A stretch of 64,000 nt of DNA from Sipunculus nudus (GCA_026874595.1 CM049314.1:71626300-71690299), one strand, 5' to 3'; positions 11,376-25,580 are shown, counted from the first letter of the stretch. Numbers and translations are program-made. The notes: a model not told the origin generated them from the sequence alone.

Positions 11376-12533
11376 ATATACGTAAATAATATGACCTGTC
11401 TTAATATGACCAGAATATTTCGGTGGGTATGTTTATATGTACATACAAGTTTATCAATAATATAATAATCTCACGTGTTTTAATATATTCGCGCATGTTT
11501 TCATATTGAAATTATGAATACATGAACGCAAATGTGAAGTAAACTGATTTTACGTTGTACCAGTGAATCCGAGCAAACAAAAACAACAGATTTTATAAAA
11601 ATATATCTACAAATGAAGTAAAAAAAAAATAGACTGTATAAAGTTTCACTTCTTATAAGTTAACTTTGAATAACAACTGTGTCTGTTGTTTCACTCTACC
11701 TTTTTTTAAATTAAATAAGGCTGCGCGATATTATCTATATTTTTTAAAGAAAAGATTATAATGAAAACCAGAACATGAACAACATAATCCTCATAGCGCT
11801 TAACCTCACTAAGTGCATTCAATGATTATTTTATCATAGATAATTAGTATTTAAGGTAGCTTCACCTGCACCGTTCAAAATTTTGTGCTAATATTTAGAA
11901 GTCAGCTCTAACAATAATAAAATAAAGCAAACAGACATTAAATGATCAAGCTTTAAAGGTGAAAAATAATTTTCCGTGTTTTTTTAAACTGTGCTTAATT
12001 ATTGAATTTTAAAATAGTCTTACAGTTGGAAAGCTCACACTTAGCTCTCTCAGACAACAAAAACTAAACAAAATCAATCAAGATAAAAAGAAGTATTTTT
12101 TTTTTAATTTTGAAAGAAAAAGTTCATTAATTTGAAAATTATTGGATTTCAAAATTTTTTGTCAACGTATAAGGCCCACCTCTAGCCATTTCTTGTAAAA
12201 GAATCATTTCCGTTAATCGCGGCCGGAAGACGGATGGACGGCACAGCATTGCGGGACGGTATTTATATAATGAGTAAATTATTCCGTGGAACAAATGTCA
12301 CTTATATCAATCAGAATTCGGGTACCACTAAATACTGGGAAGGTAATCTGCGATGGTAAAGCGACCCATCCAGGTGGAGTTTATTTACTAAGTCGCTTCA
12401 TGCTACAGAAACCAGGATAAACTCCGGCCTGATGGGCCAAAGGGCTCTGGTGTAAAAGCCTTATAGACTTTATCTTTACTCTTTGGGAATTATTTGAACA
12501 AACGTCCTTAGAACTAATCCCTTCATGTTTCAG

Positions 12534-14006
12534 GACGAGCGTGTGCCACCGGCTATGGGCATATGATTAGCCAAATGAGCAGTGATAGAAGTGTTTGCTA
12601 CCAATTTTTTACCCAAACGATGGAATGACTGAGAAAAAAGCTTCCGAAAGATGTATGATTACCGGTGGAACTTTAGTGAGCATCGAATCGCAGGAAGAAA
12701 TGGATCATTTGAAAGACATCCTGGACAAGAACCAAAACCTGCTGGCGTTCGGTACTTCTATCTTATTGCTATTCTTACCATGCTGATTTATTAACATTCT
12801 AGGACACGTATGACTGGGATAGCGCTACTTTGGTCATCTAGGTTACCATCCATTAGTTCAACGACACAGCAGGTGATATACCAATGATCGAGACAAGAGT
12901 GTGTTTTTGCCTATGAGGTTTATGGTCTCAAAGCCAGGAGATGGTCAGTTTAAATCTTAGCTAAACAGCAATGGTATTGTTCACGGTAGGACTTCCGCCA
13001 TTGATGATAATTGTATCATAGTGTACTTTCTCAAAGTTATTAAGTGCGAAACCGAAATTATATTCTACAGGTGTACAAAGTAGTACCCTATCAAATTTAG
13101 TATAGTACACGTGTCATTAAATTCGTGTGTACGCATACACGTCAGTAAACATACAGACCCCGTTGGGACCTATGCATGGGTCATATCCCTGTTATCAACT
13201 GGATTCCCTCTGGTAAACTGTATCAGACATGTTTATGAAATATTGGCGTTCTGTGACAGACAGTTTTACTTATAAGAGTTATGCGATGGATTGTCTTGTT
13301 TTGTCTTATTTCGCGGTAAAGCGGAACGTGTTTATAAGCTAGTATAAATATATATATAGAAAGCTGTCCAATTCATGACTTTCTTTGTCGTCACTTTTTG
13401 TATTAAGATCGTCACACGGTATTGCAGGAGAAGATAAACCATTAAATTTATATAAATGGAATAAAAAAAGGATATAATGGTAATTATCAAAATAACAAGG
13501 ATTAATCAATTATAATTTTTAAAACTTTATAAATTGACTCACTCCTCGAAATTGAAAGACAATTTCATCTTTACAGAAAATGTTAAATGTCATTCACTTC
13601 TTATAATTCAATTTAGCTTCTCCTTGAATGACAATATATAAGAGAATACATCAAACAAATTAACTGTATGAATGTTCTGCTCTTCATAAAAAAAAAAATT
13701 GTGTACCTGACTACTACAAGACTTATGATTTTAGATATATTTGTTTTAGACCCAAGATATGACACACTAAGAGCAGGCCTTCATCGCGGATACTGGACCT
13801 CAGCTAAATATGTTAAAACCGAGGACAAGTGGATCTGGGAAGCAACTGGACAAGACATGGTGTATGAAAACTGGGGATTTGATCAGATTCGGCTTCCATG
13901 GGAAGGACACATGTACATCGACATGGGAGTATTTCGGTGGCGATATATACAAAGTACCCGCATATTTTCGCCACTGTGCGAGAGAAAAACAGTTTGTGCG
14001 CCATGA
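12534..14006 (+). pseudogene. C-type lectin pseudogene copy 1 (frameshifted exon 2, intact exon 3)
   Basis: Exon 2 is 12534-12751 (acceptor TTTCAG, donor TTCG|GTACTT). Exon 3 is 13750-14006 (acceptor TTTTAG, stop TGA 14004-14006). Exon 2 encodes the N-terminal CTLD half, with the conserved ERC cysteine and LVSIESQEEMDHL. It is 218 nt against 216 nt in the other copies, because a T run after the Cys-Tyr-Gln codons has two extra bases. The frame is lost about 30 codons into the exon and meets TGA soon after. Exon 3 is the only uninterrupted one of the four: GYWTSAKY, WIWEATGQ, VYENW, FRWRY, PLCERK. The phase-1 junction gives a split Asp codon. No exon 1 was found, since the block that carries it in units 2 and 3 is absent. 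Sugar-binding EPN/QPD and WND motifs are missing. Confidence 0.82.
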
Positions 14007-16699
14007 AACTAAAATACACTTAAAGGCTAATATATGGCCCGTGTTGTTTCATGAAAATCTTATTTCCCCTTGGAACGGAAAAAGAAATATGAATAGATAC
14101 ATGAACATAGACCAATTTTAAAGAGTCAGTAACATCATTTGAGGAACAGAATGTGTTTTCATTGGTTGAAATCCATATTTTTATATGAGATATGAAGGTA
14201 AAATTACCATTGGCGAAGTACGACATTTTCCATTTGGCGTTCCGGACTTCTATCTGCTTCTTATTTCCGATAATATTTTACAATATTCAGTTTAGTCAAT
14301 GAGATATTTCTTATACTTCTTTCTTTGTGTTTTCGCCCACGATCAAGTGTGTTGTTTCAGTTATTCTTTTCTTTCCCTTCCTCCTCTTAGAAATAAGTTA
14401 CTATATCCAAGAATCATGTTACAAAAGTATGAATATGCCGATACAATATTATAAAATGAATACAACTAAAGTAAAAACATGTTTTTCTATTTTACCGACA
14501 TCTGTTTAGTGAACCTTCGACATCGAATGTAGTATTATGGACATCGAATGTAGTCTTTTAACAGGCCAAACAAGCATTTTTATTCTCTGTATGTGGTTAT
14601 ATATCCAAAGAATGAAAAGCTATCAGTTTAAATAAAGCAATCGTCACGACATATCCACTGGAGATTTGTTTTTTGACCACCTATTCTTCGTCATTTAAAA
14701 TCTGTATTTCTAGGATAACATTTAAGTATATTGTTTAAGGAATATTGGGTATATTAAAATATATTTCCATTTAGAGGACGATGTACGTCTGTAACATAAA
14801 ACATTAAATGGAAAAATATATTGGTAAAATCAGCAGGACGAGGCATAAGACGTTAAGGTACAACCATTAAAGAAGCATGGTAAAACTGTAATTGTTTTAG
14901 GAAGGCCTGTCATAAATGTAGAGTTTTGTTTTCTTTTTAAATCAAGTATTCAAAATAGCCTTTGGCGTGCGTACAGTTGACTGGGTATTGGATAGACCAA
15001 TCTATTTCATGGCACATCTTGGTTTGGAAAAAACTGCTCAAAGGGTCTTAATCCATCAAGTTTTCCCCAGTTCCCTTTAAAATATTCCGCCTTATCATAT
15101 ATTTATATCCAAATGGGTGTTTTGATAAGCACCATCTCAATTTGAATGACTTACACTTGATGCAATGTGCGGACTTCAATTTGCTTCTTATTGCTTATAT
15201 TATTTACATTTACTGTTCAGTTAAATCAATGAGATATGTTTAGCCAATCATGTAACCATGTTGTATTGTATTGTAAATAAATTATTTTTGTAAAAACATA
15301 ATGGTTAAAAATGTGGTCACACAATATGTGACCTCATTTTATAATATTACAAACATAATACATACTTATTTGGCTGGTCAAATAAAATGATGTCAAATAA
15401 AATGTAGTCACACCATATTTTTGCCGATATTTATTGGTAAAAATTTGGTGACACCATACCTAACCACATTTTATAATATTATATAACTTAATTGGCTGTT
15501 CAAATAAAATGTGGTCTTACCTTATTTTTGTTAATATTGTTCGGTAAAAAAATATTGTCACTTGGTTTAAAAATATAATTAAAAAATAAGGGAAATTATG
15601 ATGTAAGTAAATATGAAAATGTTGTCACATGATGTGATTAAATGTATGAATAATAATAACAAAAATAAGGCACGTCATGGTGAATTAATAAATATGAATT
15701 GTGCCACAAAATATGTTCAAATTAAAGAAAAATGAAAGTTCATACATTTGAATCATGAAATTGGATTCTTTGCCCAACGTGATCCTGTATTTGTCCCGTT
15801 TGTCTATCAATAATGGGTATCTTCACATCTGACTGTCCTGATATACAGTAGTCAAACAGGAAAATAAAAAAAAAGATAAACGTGTCTAAAATGTATTTCT
15901 ATACTCCGTACTTCAATGACTATATTATACAATATTGTATTTATTTGAAATATAAAACATACCTGAAGACAGTGTTGAATAGAGCAAGAGTTCACGTGAT
16001 CAGTTAAATACACTCACAGTCGACATTTTTTATTTTTGTCAGCATAACTTCGTCAACTTTTTGAAAATCTTGTTAAACGTAGCTAGTGGAGGTAAAATTA
16101 TTTTTTATCTATGCACAAAAAGATTTATCCAATTTAATTTTATTTGACATAATATTTTTGTTTAACCTGGTATATACGTATATAACGTCGGCTCAGATCG
16201 TCTTTAATACGACGTTATTTTCGGTATTTAAAAAAAAGTTTTTGGACAGTTTGTAAAAAAAATTAATATATATTTAATTTACCAAAATATGATATCATTA
16301 GATGTGCCGAATCGTAAACTTTATGATGAGAGAAAAAAATATGGGTCTGTTATATTGCACGATTAATTGTAAACGATTGATCGTCAGGATTGATATCAGC
16401 TTCTAGATTTTTATTTGACTGTATGATATTTTATTCAAGTTGTTTACTGATTTATAAATCAAGATATTCATTTTTTAAATTGCTGTCTTAAGGTACGCCG
16501 TATGCTATAAATTTAAATATAAAGTCTAATAAGCATTTGCGATCATACTAGCAGAAAATTATTATGAATATGGTAAACCATCAGCAAAATTAATATGAAA
16601 GGTAAGCCTTGTGAGGTGGCTCATATGACTGAGACACGGAGGACAAGGATTCCATGCTAAGTATTAGATTTTAACAATGTACGCTTTAAATCATCACAT

Positions 16700-18560
16700 T
16701 TCTTAATGTCAACAAAAAGTATGTAGACATCCTTAAGTCTCGGAGGACTTTATAGTTGCGCTCCTGTTGGATGTTCTACAGCCGCGTCATGATGGCTGGT
16801 TAGGCCGATGCAGGGGCGGCAGTCTCCCAGACAGCGATTGCACAGGAACGCTGAAGCTGTTCTGTTAGTTTGACCTCTGGCTCGTAGTTTTAGATGGTTT
16901 TGTATTGCTGGACTAAATTCTTTTTTGATTTAGTACGGCCTTTTCTGTACTGTCTGCGTCCAGGTTGTTCGTTCTAAGGCGATGGCTTCCCCGGTTGATG
17001 CATATGACCTTCGGTTCTCTCTTGCGGACATCTTTGTAGCGGAGTTAAGGTCTTCCTGTAGAGGGTGTTCCCTGTGCCAGTTCACCGAAGGATATCCGTG
17101 GGGATCAAACCATCATTCATTCTCATGAAGTGTACAAGCCATCGCAACATCTTTGTTTGAGTATGGCGTACATACTAGGGATTTCATCTCTCTTCATGAC
17201 AGCAGTGTTTCGTACTTTATCCTGCCAGCCGATGTCGAGGATGCGAAAAGCATTCAGCTTGTGCTCCTGTGTGGCGCTTGGTGGTCAGGCCTCACTGCCG
17301 TACAACAATGTATCTCGGAGCAAGGCTTTAACCAGTACTGCGGGCCGCCCGAAAAGTTTGAAGTTTTTTGTTTGCAGGGATTGGCTTTCAGCGCGTTCCC
17401 TTTTTCCTCGATGAGGGGTACCATTTCCTCAAAGTGGGCTTGGAACCAGTCTGCTTATCTTGGTTTTATTGTCAAAGGTGGATATGGCTGTGTTGTAGTC
17501 TCTGAAGTGTTTTTGTTTCGTGGTCACTTGCGCCAGGTGGGCCTTGTAGGGATTATTCGATTGCTTTTGCAAACTTTTCCACTGTCTTTTATCTGCGTAT
17601 GCTGTTGGTGTAAATGCAAGTCTGTCTTCCTTTCTGGAGAGATGCAGATTATTCACGCGCAGTTTCAAGTTGTTGCACACCGGAGAGTGGTTTGTGTTGC
17701 AGTCAGCACTGTGGGATGTTTTTGATGATAACGTTGAGGTGATCATAAAACTGTCCTAGCTTCTGCCGAGGATGTCACTGTTAGTGCGTAGACACTTATT
17801 CGGTGGACTTGTCCGAATGATAAAAGAAGTTGAAGAACAGGATTCTTTCAGATGAATCCGAGCAGGCAAATAACACTCCATACTATCTGCTTTCATCAGG
17901 TTTCCCTTCCAGAAAAAAGGAGAAGACTGTTTCTCTTACTCTTCCTTTTCCTGGGAGTCTTGCCTCTTGCACGGCGACGAAGTCCATTTGCAGTCTGCTC
18001 AGCTCCATATCATTGCCCGGTGTGATTGTCCTATCAGGATATATGGAAGAGTATTGGTTTCCTTCTCTTCATTGCTACCTGCACAGCTGTCAATCCGCTG
18101 GTCGGTTTCAACCCTAAACCTCATGCACCAGTTGATGCTAACGGACCGTGGCTGGGCATCTTACTGATTGGTTTTTGCCGAGCTAAATGCGGGTGGTGGC
18201 TGCCAAATGAGACGCGAAGGTCTCTCCCACCGTCGAAAGCAGCCCCTGGCGTCTAACTCTACAACCAATCGAGTTTGGACCTATAACCAGTAAACTGATG
18301 CTTTCAGTGAAGCTGGAGTGTTCTCTCCAGTACGCAGAAAGCCTGGGTAGGTTAGTATGGAGGACAGTTTCCCAGGAAGCGGTCCAATAAAGGGCAGATG
18401 CGAGTACGCATGGTTCTATTGCCAGGATTTTGCTTGATACAGCCTCGAGCTGCCTTTGGGACTCCGACTCAGATTTTTTGTCAGATATAACTCCCTTAGC
18501 CTTTCTCTCTCTAAGCCTTTTGATTTCCTTAGGCTTTCTCTTTCGCTCTTGTCACATTTT
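16700..18560 (-). mobile_element. Non-LTR retrotransposon remnant, antisense (unit 2, longer form)
   Basis: The C-terminal LINE segment described for unit 1 lies at about 16700-17330. Above it the minus-strand frame 17746-17429 contains NPYKAHLAQVTTKQ, resembling the AHLA segment of the linker between endonuclease and reverse transcriptase in this LINE group. This passes almost directly into the C-terminal LLYGSEA region, so the reverse-transcriptase core appears deleted. Higher still (17750-18560) is GC-richer sequence that is probably 5' element sequence, with many stops. It is inactive. The insertion is shared by all four units and sits between the lectin copy and the next promoter block. 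Confidence 0.78.
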
Positions 18561-19789
18561 TTAATTAAAAGAATTTCTCATCTCATTAAATGTACTATTA
18601 TAAAAAATGAATGGAAATAATGAAATAACAAGTAATATATAAAACACACTCATTGCTTATAAATTTAATAGAAAGCAAATATCACAATACGTGTCGCAAT
18701 AAGCTACCACATATCGCAATACAGTGTACTAAGGAATTTGTAGGCAATACCCAGCCCTAGTAAAAAGCATTGTAAAAAAGGGAAATGGATAGGCAATCGT
18801 CTGAGAAAGGCGTGGGTTTAACTACTTATTTTAAATCAAGTACTCATAATAGCCTTTGGAGTTCCTTTATATCAGTGAGTGTCGCATTGATCAATGTATG
18901 TCTATGGCTATCTTGGTTTACATACAACTGATCAAAGTGTCTGCAACCATCCGGGTGTCTTTGCAAACTCTTTGAAATTAGACTGCCTGATTAAATATTG
19001 ATATTTTAATGGGCGTTTTGACAAGCACTATTAAATTGATAGACTTACACTTTATGCAATGGGGAAAATCATTGCAAGTATCACGCCTTTCCTCTGGAAA
19101 TTAAATTGATTTATAAACTTTTTATTAAACCAAACCTAGATAGTCCTCTTTAAATCGAAATATCTCTTAATTTAGTCCTTTATTGAATTAATGGATACAT
19201 GGACAATTATTGAAAAGTGTCAGGCGATATAAGACATCAGAATAGTTTTTCTAATATATTTTTTTTTCCGACACTGAAACAAACACAGCTGTTCAAGCCG
19301 ATTACAGGAGCAGTTATAAAGTTAATTTATCATAATCTTTTATCTTCTAACACAAGCAGATGATTTAATAATGGTCCATATTTAAGAGTTACATTAGACT
19401 TTGGTAGAAGTTGTCTCTTTATGCGGTACAAAGCGATGAAATATTAATATGTTATAATAATATAGTGAAAATAATTTTTCAATGGTATAAGAGGAATGAA
19501 ACTGCGTGATGACTGACTTGTTTTCAGTTATATATGTTTATTCGTATAACATATGACACTTGACTCATATCTGCAAAAGACCTTTGCTGTCTCTGAGAAA
19601 CTCACTTGGAAATGGTTTCAAAGCGTTTCTAGAATGTTTCATTTACTAATGTTAAAATGGTTGATAGAATAACTTTACACTAAGAGGATGCTATTATAGT
19701 AAACGTTCAATATTGAAACATATTTACTTAAAAGTAAAAGACTATTAACAAGTGGTAGACAGCTGGTGAATAAAGGTCTATGAGTGTTC

Positions 19790-20045
19790 ATCTCTCTGTC
19801 TGAACTCTCTTATTGCATTCTTTTTCACTCTATCTCTTGATTCCTAACACACACTCTCTCTATATCCCTCTCTCTGCCTATTGTTTTCTATTCTGTCCCT
19901 TGATTTCTCTCTGTCTATCATCTGTTTAATGATGTCTCCGTCTCTCTCTTTCTCTCTGTTCCCCTATCTTCTCTCGTGTAATCTCTCTGCTACCCCTGGC
20001 TCTTTCTGTCTCTTTTGCTGTCTCTGTCTCTTGCTCTTTTGATCG
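19790..20045. repeat. CT-rich polypyrimidine tract (unit 2)
   Basis: Counterpart of 6401-6645. TCTCT and CTGTC words dominate. It has a small extra segment near 20030 relative to unit 1 and is shared with unit 3. Confidence 0.83.
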
Positions 20046-20470
20046 TTTGTTATCATTTTCTATTTCGTTTATGTTACGTACATGTATTAGCATCATAACT
20101 TTAATTTTCATATGATAGGCTTTAAGTCCTGTCACAAAAGACTAATTAAAATGTCCCACTTTATGTCTCGTTTTATAATTAGATCAGTTATGTTATGTAT
20201 ATAGATTAAATCGGAGTTTTTTTTGTCATTCTATGGCTCTGGTTCATTATTCTGTCATTGAAGTATGAACTTGGGCTTATATAAAAACCAATTCTCCCTT
20301 CTATTTAATATAGTAAAAAAGAGAAGTCCTTGGGTATTATATTTGTTTTCTGTTTGGACACATAAAGGTATCTCCGCCTCTATCTTACTCTCTCTCTCGA
20401 TATTTGTATATGTATATAATATATTATATATATATATTATTTACTTTTACATATATAGCATATTTGTTTT

Positions 20471-20507
20471 TAGATAGATAAATAGATAGATAGATAGATA
20501 GATATAA
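20471..20507. repeat. (GATA)n microsatellite (unit 2)
   Basis: Shorter GATA run than unit 1, with one AATA interruption. It is the same in unit 3 (36244-36279). Confidence 0.9.
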
Positions 20508-23500
20508 ATTCATAACTTTTAATGTATCAGAATGCAAATACATGCACCAACGAAAAAAATGTTTTTCTAAATGTTGTAATGTATACGAACACAGCCGTTG
20601 TATTGGAGGACAATGCAGGTTTTCAGGTTGATTGCTCTGGATGAATATTTGTCAGAACAGTATTGTTTTGTAACGGGCATTTATCTATGCCGCCTACAAG
20701 GGTATAAAGATATGCCCCTTTTGACCTCACAAAAACAATACTTTTATGATGCTGTCTTTCAAATTTGACGTTTTCAGTTCTGACCTGTCCCATTAAATGA
20801 TGCAGTTCTCGTAGGGAATATATTTTAAAGGGATATTGATCGCATGATTTTTACATCCGACCAGGTTGAACAAAAGCATTTCGTTTATTATACTGGAATA
20901 GCGGTTGGTCTATTTCAAGTCACTATAAACTTTGAAAACGTTATGTAGTCGATGTTCATTTTGCTGGATCAAAGATAAGATGTTTTCAAAGACCTATATT
21001 AAAAAAAAATTAATAATTGAAAAACATCTTCCCTAAATAAGTGATAATGATCCTTCAGGCAATCTGTTGAAGCTGCATATATGAGATTATTACAAGAAAG
21101 GATTATTCTATATAAAAGGATTATTCCATACAAGGGATTATTTCGTGACGAACTTTATTAAATATTTTATATTTCGAGGTAATGATTATATGTGTGGTAA
21201 GTGTTATGATTCGACGTGTTTGCATAGTCGGGGAAAGATAGAGATTATTGTCAGCCTTTAGATTTCCCTGTGCTCTTTAAACCATGCATATATAAATATC
21301 GAAATATCAGAAGAAACAAACAAAGAAACAAGCAAACTGACATATAACACACATGTATATACTTTGGATTATTCCAGAGCTTACACTCAAAATCTATTAT
21401 GGTTTTAGTTTATTATACTTTGAAAAAAAAACTATATATTTGATTGTACCTCTGCATCGTATAATATAATTCTGGAGTTATGAAAATATATACAGCAAAG
21501 AATATGGGATGGCTCAGTGTAACTGATTTACAATGCTCATCAGATGATTAAAATAGTTGATTATATGAATTTTAATAAAACTATAATGTGCGTTAAATGG
21601 AACAATCTTTGTAATATAATTATTTTATGCTCAGCTTTGAATAATCACTGGCGCAACTACATTCTACTGAACAGTGGTTAACGACCTGCAGCTTAATGAC
21701 TCTGTTTTGTACATTTCGAAAATGTTTTATAAATAAAAATAATTTAAATGTTTACCGTAGAATTCTTACATGTATTTCGGATTGTATTAACTTTTTCTCT
21801 AAATAATATATTACTGATAATAATATGATATACTAAGTACTATAATATTACTATTGACTTAAAAATTATTATAAATCTTTTGAAAAATAAAAACTATTAA
21901 TTAAAAAAATATGTCTTTGGAGACAGCCTTTTGAGAATCCGGTCATGAAAAAAGAGACACAATACAATGATGGGGCTTTCGTTTCAATGGTCCTTTCCCT
22001 TAGTTACAGATAACAAAGACATGCTTCTGAGAAGATACAGGCCTTAGAATCTACTCCAACTGCTTCGAAGCGCAGTGAGTGGGTTCGTGTACTTTCTATT
22101 TTTAAAGGAAATTATCATATACACACATGAATAAGTAACAATTTACATTATGATATATTTTAATTTGCCTGAAAATTTAATGGAACTTGGGTAAACGGTT
22201 TCTTGTCTCATGACAAAAAAAGCAGTTCTCGCTATAATGAGATTTTAATTAAGGTAGAGTTTGTTAAACAGATTGCATTAATCATCACCAGTTTGATTTG
22301 CTATACATTTTTTCCAATATCAGATATAAATATATATTTAAAATTACAAATAAACAGACACGGTTGAAACACAAAGGAGAATAGTCAAATTTAGTATGGG
22401 CGAAACTGCCTTTAAAAAAAGAATATCGGCTCGAAAGTTTTAAGTTTAAAAGAATCACATTCCTGTTACAAATCAGCTGATTTTAACACCAACTACGTCA
22501 CACGTGTTAACCTTTAACATTACCATTGTTCAAATTCATTAATAAGCTGGGATAAATCCTGCAAATCGTTACAATAGATATAAAGTGGGTCGGGCAGGTT
22601 TCAAGTACTTTTTATAATATCATTAGTTATATATTTCCTTCATATTACGTGGTCTATCGGTACATGAAAAATGAAGGACTATAGCTCTCAAGCTGTATGA
22701 TTTAGGCTCATAGAAGTGCATATATATCCAATATACATTAAACCCTAAACTACCCTTAGGTTTAATTATAATCCGTTTCCTTGATTTTGTCTACATACAG
22801 ATATATCCATTGCCCTCATAAATAAAAAAGAGACATATTACAAAGTTTGCTTATATTGTAGCCAGTAAACATAAATACATTATCGAGTTGAATTGACATC
22901 ATATTTCATAACAAGCATTCTTTTGTAATTATGAGCCGATGATATTTTAATTGAACGTTAAACTGACTAAAGTATTACAGTCCGTCGTTATGCGAAACCT
23001 TAATAATACATGTTTCGCTCGAGTCGTGGATTATGGAACAATGATGAGGCTGGTGTTTGTCACAATTCCACCCTGATTCATCAATGACCAAAGATACAGC
23101 TCAGGGGAAATGCAAAACGATTTGTTAGAGATTTAGTAGGCATTGAATATCAGGAAGAGAAAACGACATTTACCTGCTTACAAATATATTTATCTGATAA
23201 TAATCCATGTCTGAAGTAACACTCCATTGCTTAAGGCATGCTTTAATATCCAAACAACAATTAACTAAAGACTTTAATGAACAAGTTTGGACGAGATCAT
23301 GACATCCAGTATGTGTTCAAAAAATTAATTAATAACTTCTATCCGTCGTTAGAAAAATGACAGATAGAATAAGGATATAAAGTTGGCGATGGGTAAAAAT
23401 AATATTACAAAGGCCAAGTGAGATCGCCTTGCCAGATTACAAGGTTATACGTGATCTGCTTATTGACAGCTCAGTAACTTGTAAGGAAGAAACTCGGAAT

Positions 23501-24497
23501 GTAATTGTTAAGACACAAGATTCGTCTTCATATGCCTTGTCCTTTTGTATATAGTCGACATCGGAAGTAGACACACCACATACAGGAAGTGCACGTATAT
23601 GCTTTTGGTTCAATATGGCAGCCTTTTCACCCGACCGCATGCCGTGTACGGTTGAGGCTTATTTATATTTACTATAAAGCAAATACCAGGAACAGCGAAT
23701 TCAGCATCAAATGCCAATGAACCGTCGTGATTGGAAAAATAAATGATCATTTATAGGTTATTAATCCCGTTTTAGAGCTAATAACACACACGTTTGTACC
23801 ACAAAGACTACTTCAAGTCTCTTAAATCACAATGAAATGTAAAAAGAGGCCCTTTGAGAGAAAAAAGGGCTGTTCGCAAATTTGACAAGTAAACGTGCTG
23901 TGAAATGCCAGTGTTAATTCTAATCAAATAAACATAAAAAATACATTAAAATATCAAATAAATTCCATTAGATTAAATAAAAAAATGTCAGTTCTAATTA
24001 AGCAGACTTATTCTTCATTGACAACACCTGTCAAGCGTTAATGAAAACGTTTATTGGCCCCAGTGCATGCATTGTTACTTGAAACCCCACTTGAATTTTC
24101 TTAAGTGCTACCCATACAAAATCACTTCTATCGAATAATGGCAAATTTTAATAGGTATACAAATAAAGCTGAAATTAGAGATTCACTGAAATTAACTATA
24201 TTATATTAAAAGAGGAAAGGATATTGGTAAAGGGAGTGGAAAATAATTCAACCATAGGTTTTTTTCGTGTATATAAGTCAACTGTCGTGGTTTCTTTAAT
24301 CGAAATTGTCCTGACAAAAAATAGTCATACCTTATCGTATAGGTGGAATGAAATTACACTAAAAAATCTCAAGTACATGTATTTCTTATTGTGGTCTATA
24401 TATTATCAAAAGTTAATTCTACTTAAATGACTCTGGCTGCTGCAATCACGAATGTGATATGTGTATCTAAGATCAATTTCATCAGGAAAATCACAGG

Positions 24498-24540
24498 TAT
24501 ATAAAGGATATATTGATACAAAGCGTACAAATAATATTAC
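24498..24540 (+). promoter_or_regulatory. Candidate TATA promoter of lectin copy 2
   Basis: TATATAAAGG stands 432 bp before the signal-peptide ATG. About 35 bases on, AACGTGAGAT could be the donor of a short noncoding first exon, as in the minus-strand lectin. The block is absent from unit 1 together with exon 1. This is position-based inference without transcript support. Confidence 0.35.
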
Positions 24541-25330
24541 AACGTGAGATAAACCAGGTAGAAACATTATATTAGATGTGTCATAGTAATTAGGAATATA
24601 ATTAGGAAGACAAAAGATTCCTCTTCATATGCCAGATCCTGTATAAATTTATGTTCTTTGTCGACAATAGAAGCTACACCACATGTCAGAGCTTCACCAG
24701 ATCCATGGCGTCTGAGGTATACTTCTAATTTCTAGGAAGTGAAACAACGAATGTTTGTAACATGAAATGACACAAACAATATACAAATAAATAGTAACCG
24801 TATACATTATCTATTTTGTTCCATATATTACCAAAAGAGCACTTTGGAGTGACAGGTTCAAAATGAACGTGGCTGCTTAAGACATGGTACTTTGACGTCT
24901 TCCCAATTCATCCGGCTGAGGGATACCTAATGGCAGAGAAGAATACAGTGATCACCCTGCTGTGTTTATCTGGTAATAACGTACATCATAACATTTGCTA
25001 TATCATGAATGCTTAAATTTAAAATTTCTTTTAGTTTGTGTCGACCGTTTTGTCTTCCAGTATTAGTTTTTGCCATCTTGTACTAATTATCATGTAAAGA
25101 AACAAGGTTACGTATTTTGAATAACCCTTGTTATACAATACTAGTGATTCCAGATAATGATATATCAATTTGTTCAGGTCTAGCCGCGATATTAAAATAA
25201 AGTGAATGTTAAGATGACATATCAATATACCAATGTCAGTATACTTTTTTCATTGACATAATTTTATTTTATAAAAATTTATTGGGTTTTTATTAGTATC
25301 ATATATGTATTACCTTACCAAACGGAAAAT

Positions 25331-25516
25331 ATGTTACGTTCCTTTTTAGTAACTGTTAATGGAATTAGGAATACCAATACCACCGGCCTGAAGATAATAA
25401 CTACAACGGATGCTTCCCTATCCTGCTGTCCCAGCTATCTGATATATAATGTTAGTATCATCCTGAACATGATCCCGAATTTGCGGACCACCCTGAGATG
25501 CAGTGAGTATTGCCAT
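25331..25516 (+). other. Exon-like open segment in lectin intron 1 (unit 2)
   Basis: An open frame rich in Thr, Ile and Asn with two adjacent cysteines (LSCCPSY) ends close to a good donor word, CA|GTGAGTATT, near 25501. The sequence is unchanged in unit 3 (41104-41313) and missing in unit 1. No family was recognised. It may be an alternative exon or chance. Confidence 0.2.
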
Positions 25517-25580
25517 AAGTTAAAAAGTTGTAGGATTTAAGTCCCTTTCCAAATAATTGGCACAGAAAACTTTACAATTA

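Larger units (their letters stand above)
1..13167. repeat. Tandem segmental duplication, unit 1
   Basis: This is the first of four head-to-tail units. The edge is set by the window start; the same opening words recur at 13168, 27749 and 43527. It holds a nonsense-mutated lectin exon 3 (627-883), 13 minisatellite copies, an antisense LINE remnant, CT-rich and GATA tracts, a SINE, and a frameshifted lectin exon 2 (12534-12751). It lacks two blocks found in later units: about 930 bp of the LINE (junction near 5205) and about 1 kb carrying the TATA block and signal-peptide exon (junction near 10990). Its head (1-1100) is close to the heads of units 3 and 4. Its tail is visibly more diverged from units 2 and 3 than those are from each other. 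Confidence 0.93.

Noticed and set aside
12595-12786. 63-residue frame reading past the exon 2 donor into GTSILLLFLPC
   Set aside because: The tail is intronic. The phase-1 donor at 12752 is shared by all copies and fits exon 3.
19926-20135. Arg/Glu-rich minus-strand frame, repeated at 35697
   Set aside because: Product of the CT-rich polypyrimidine tract.
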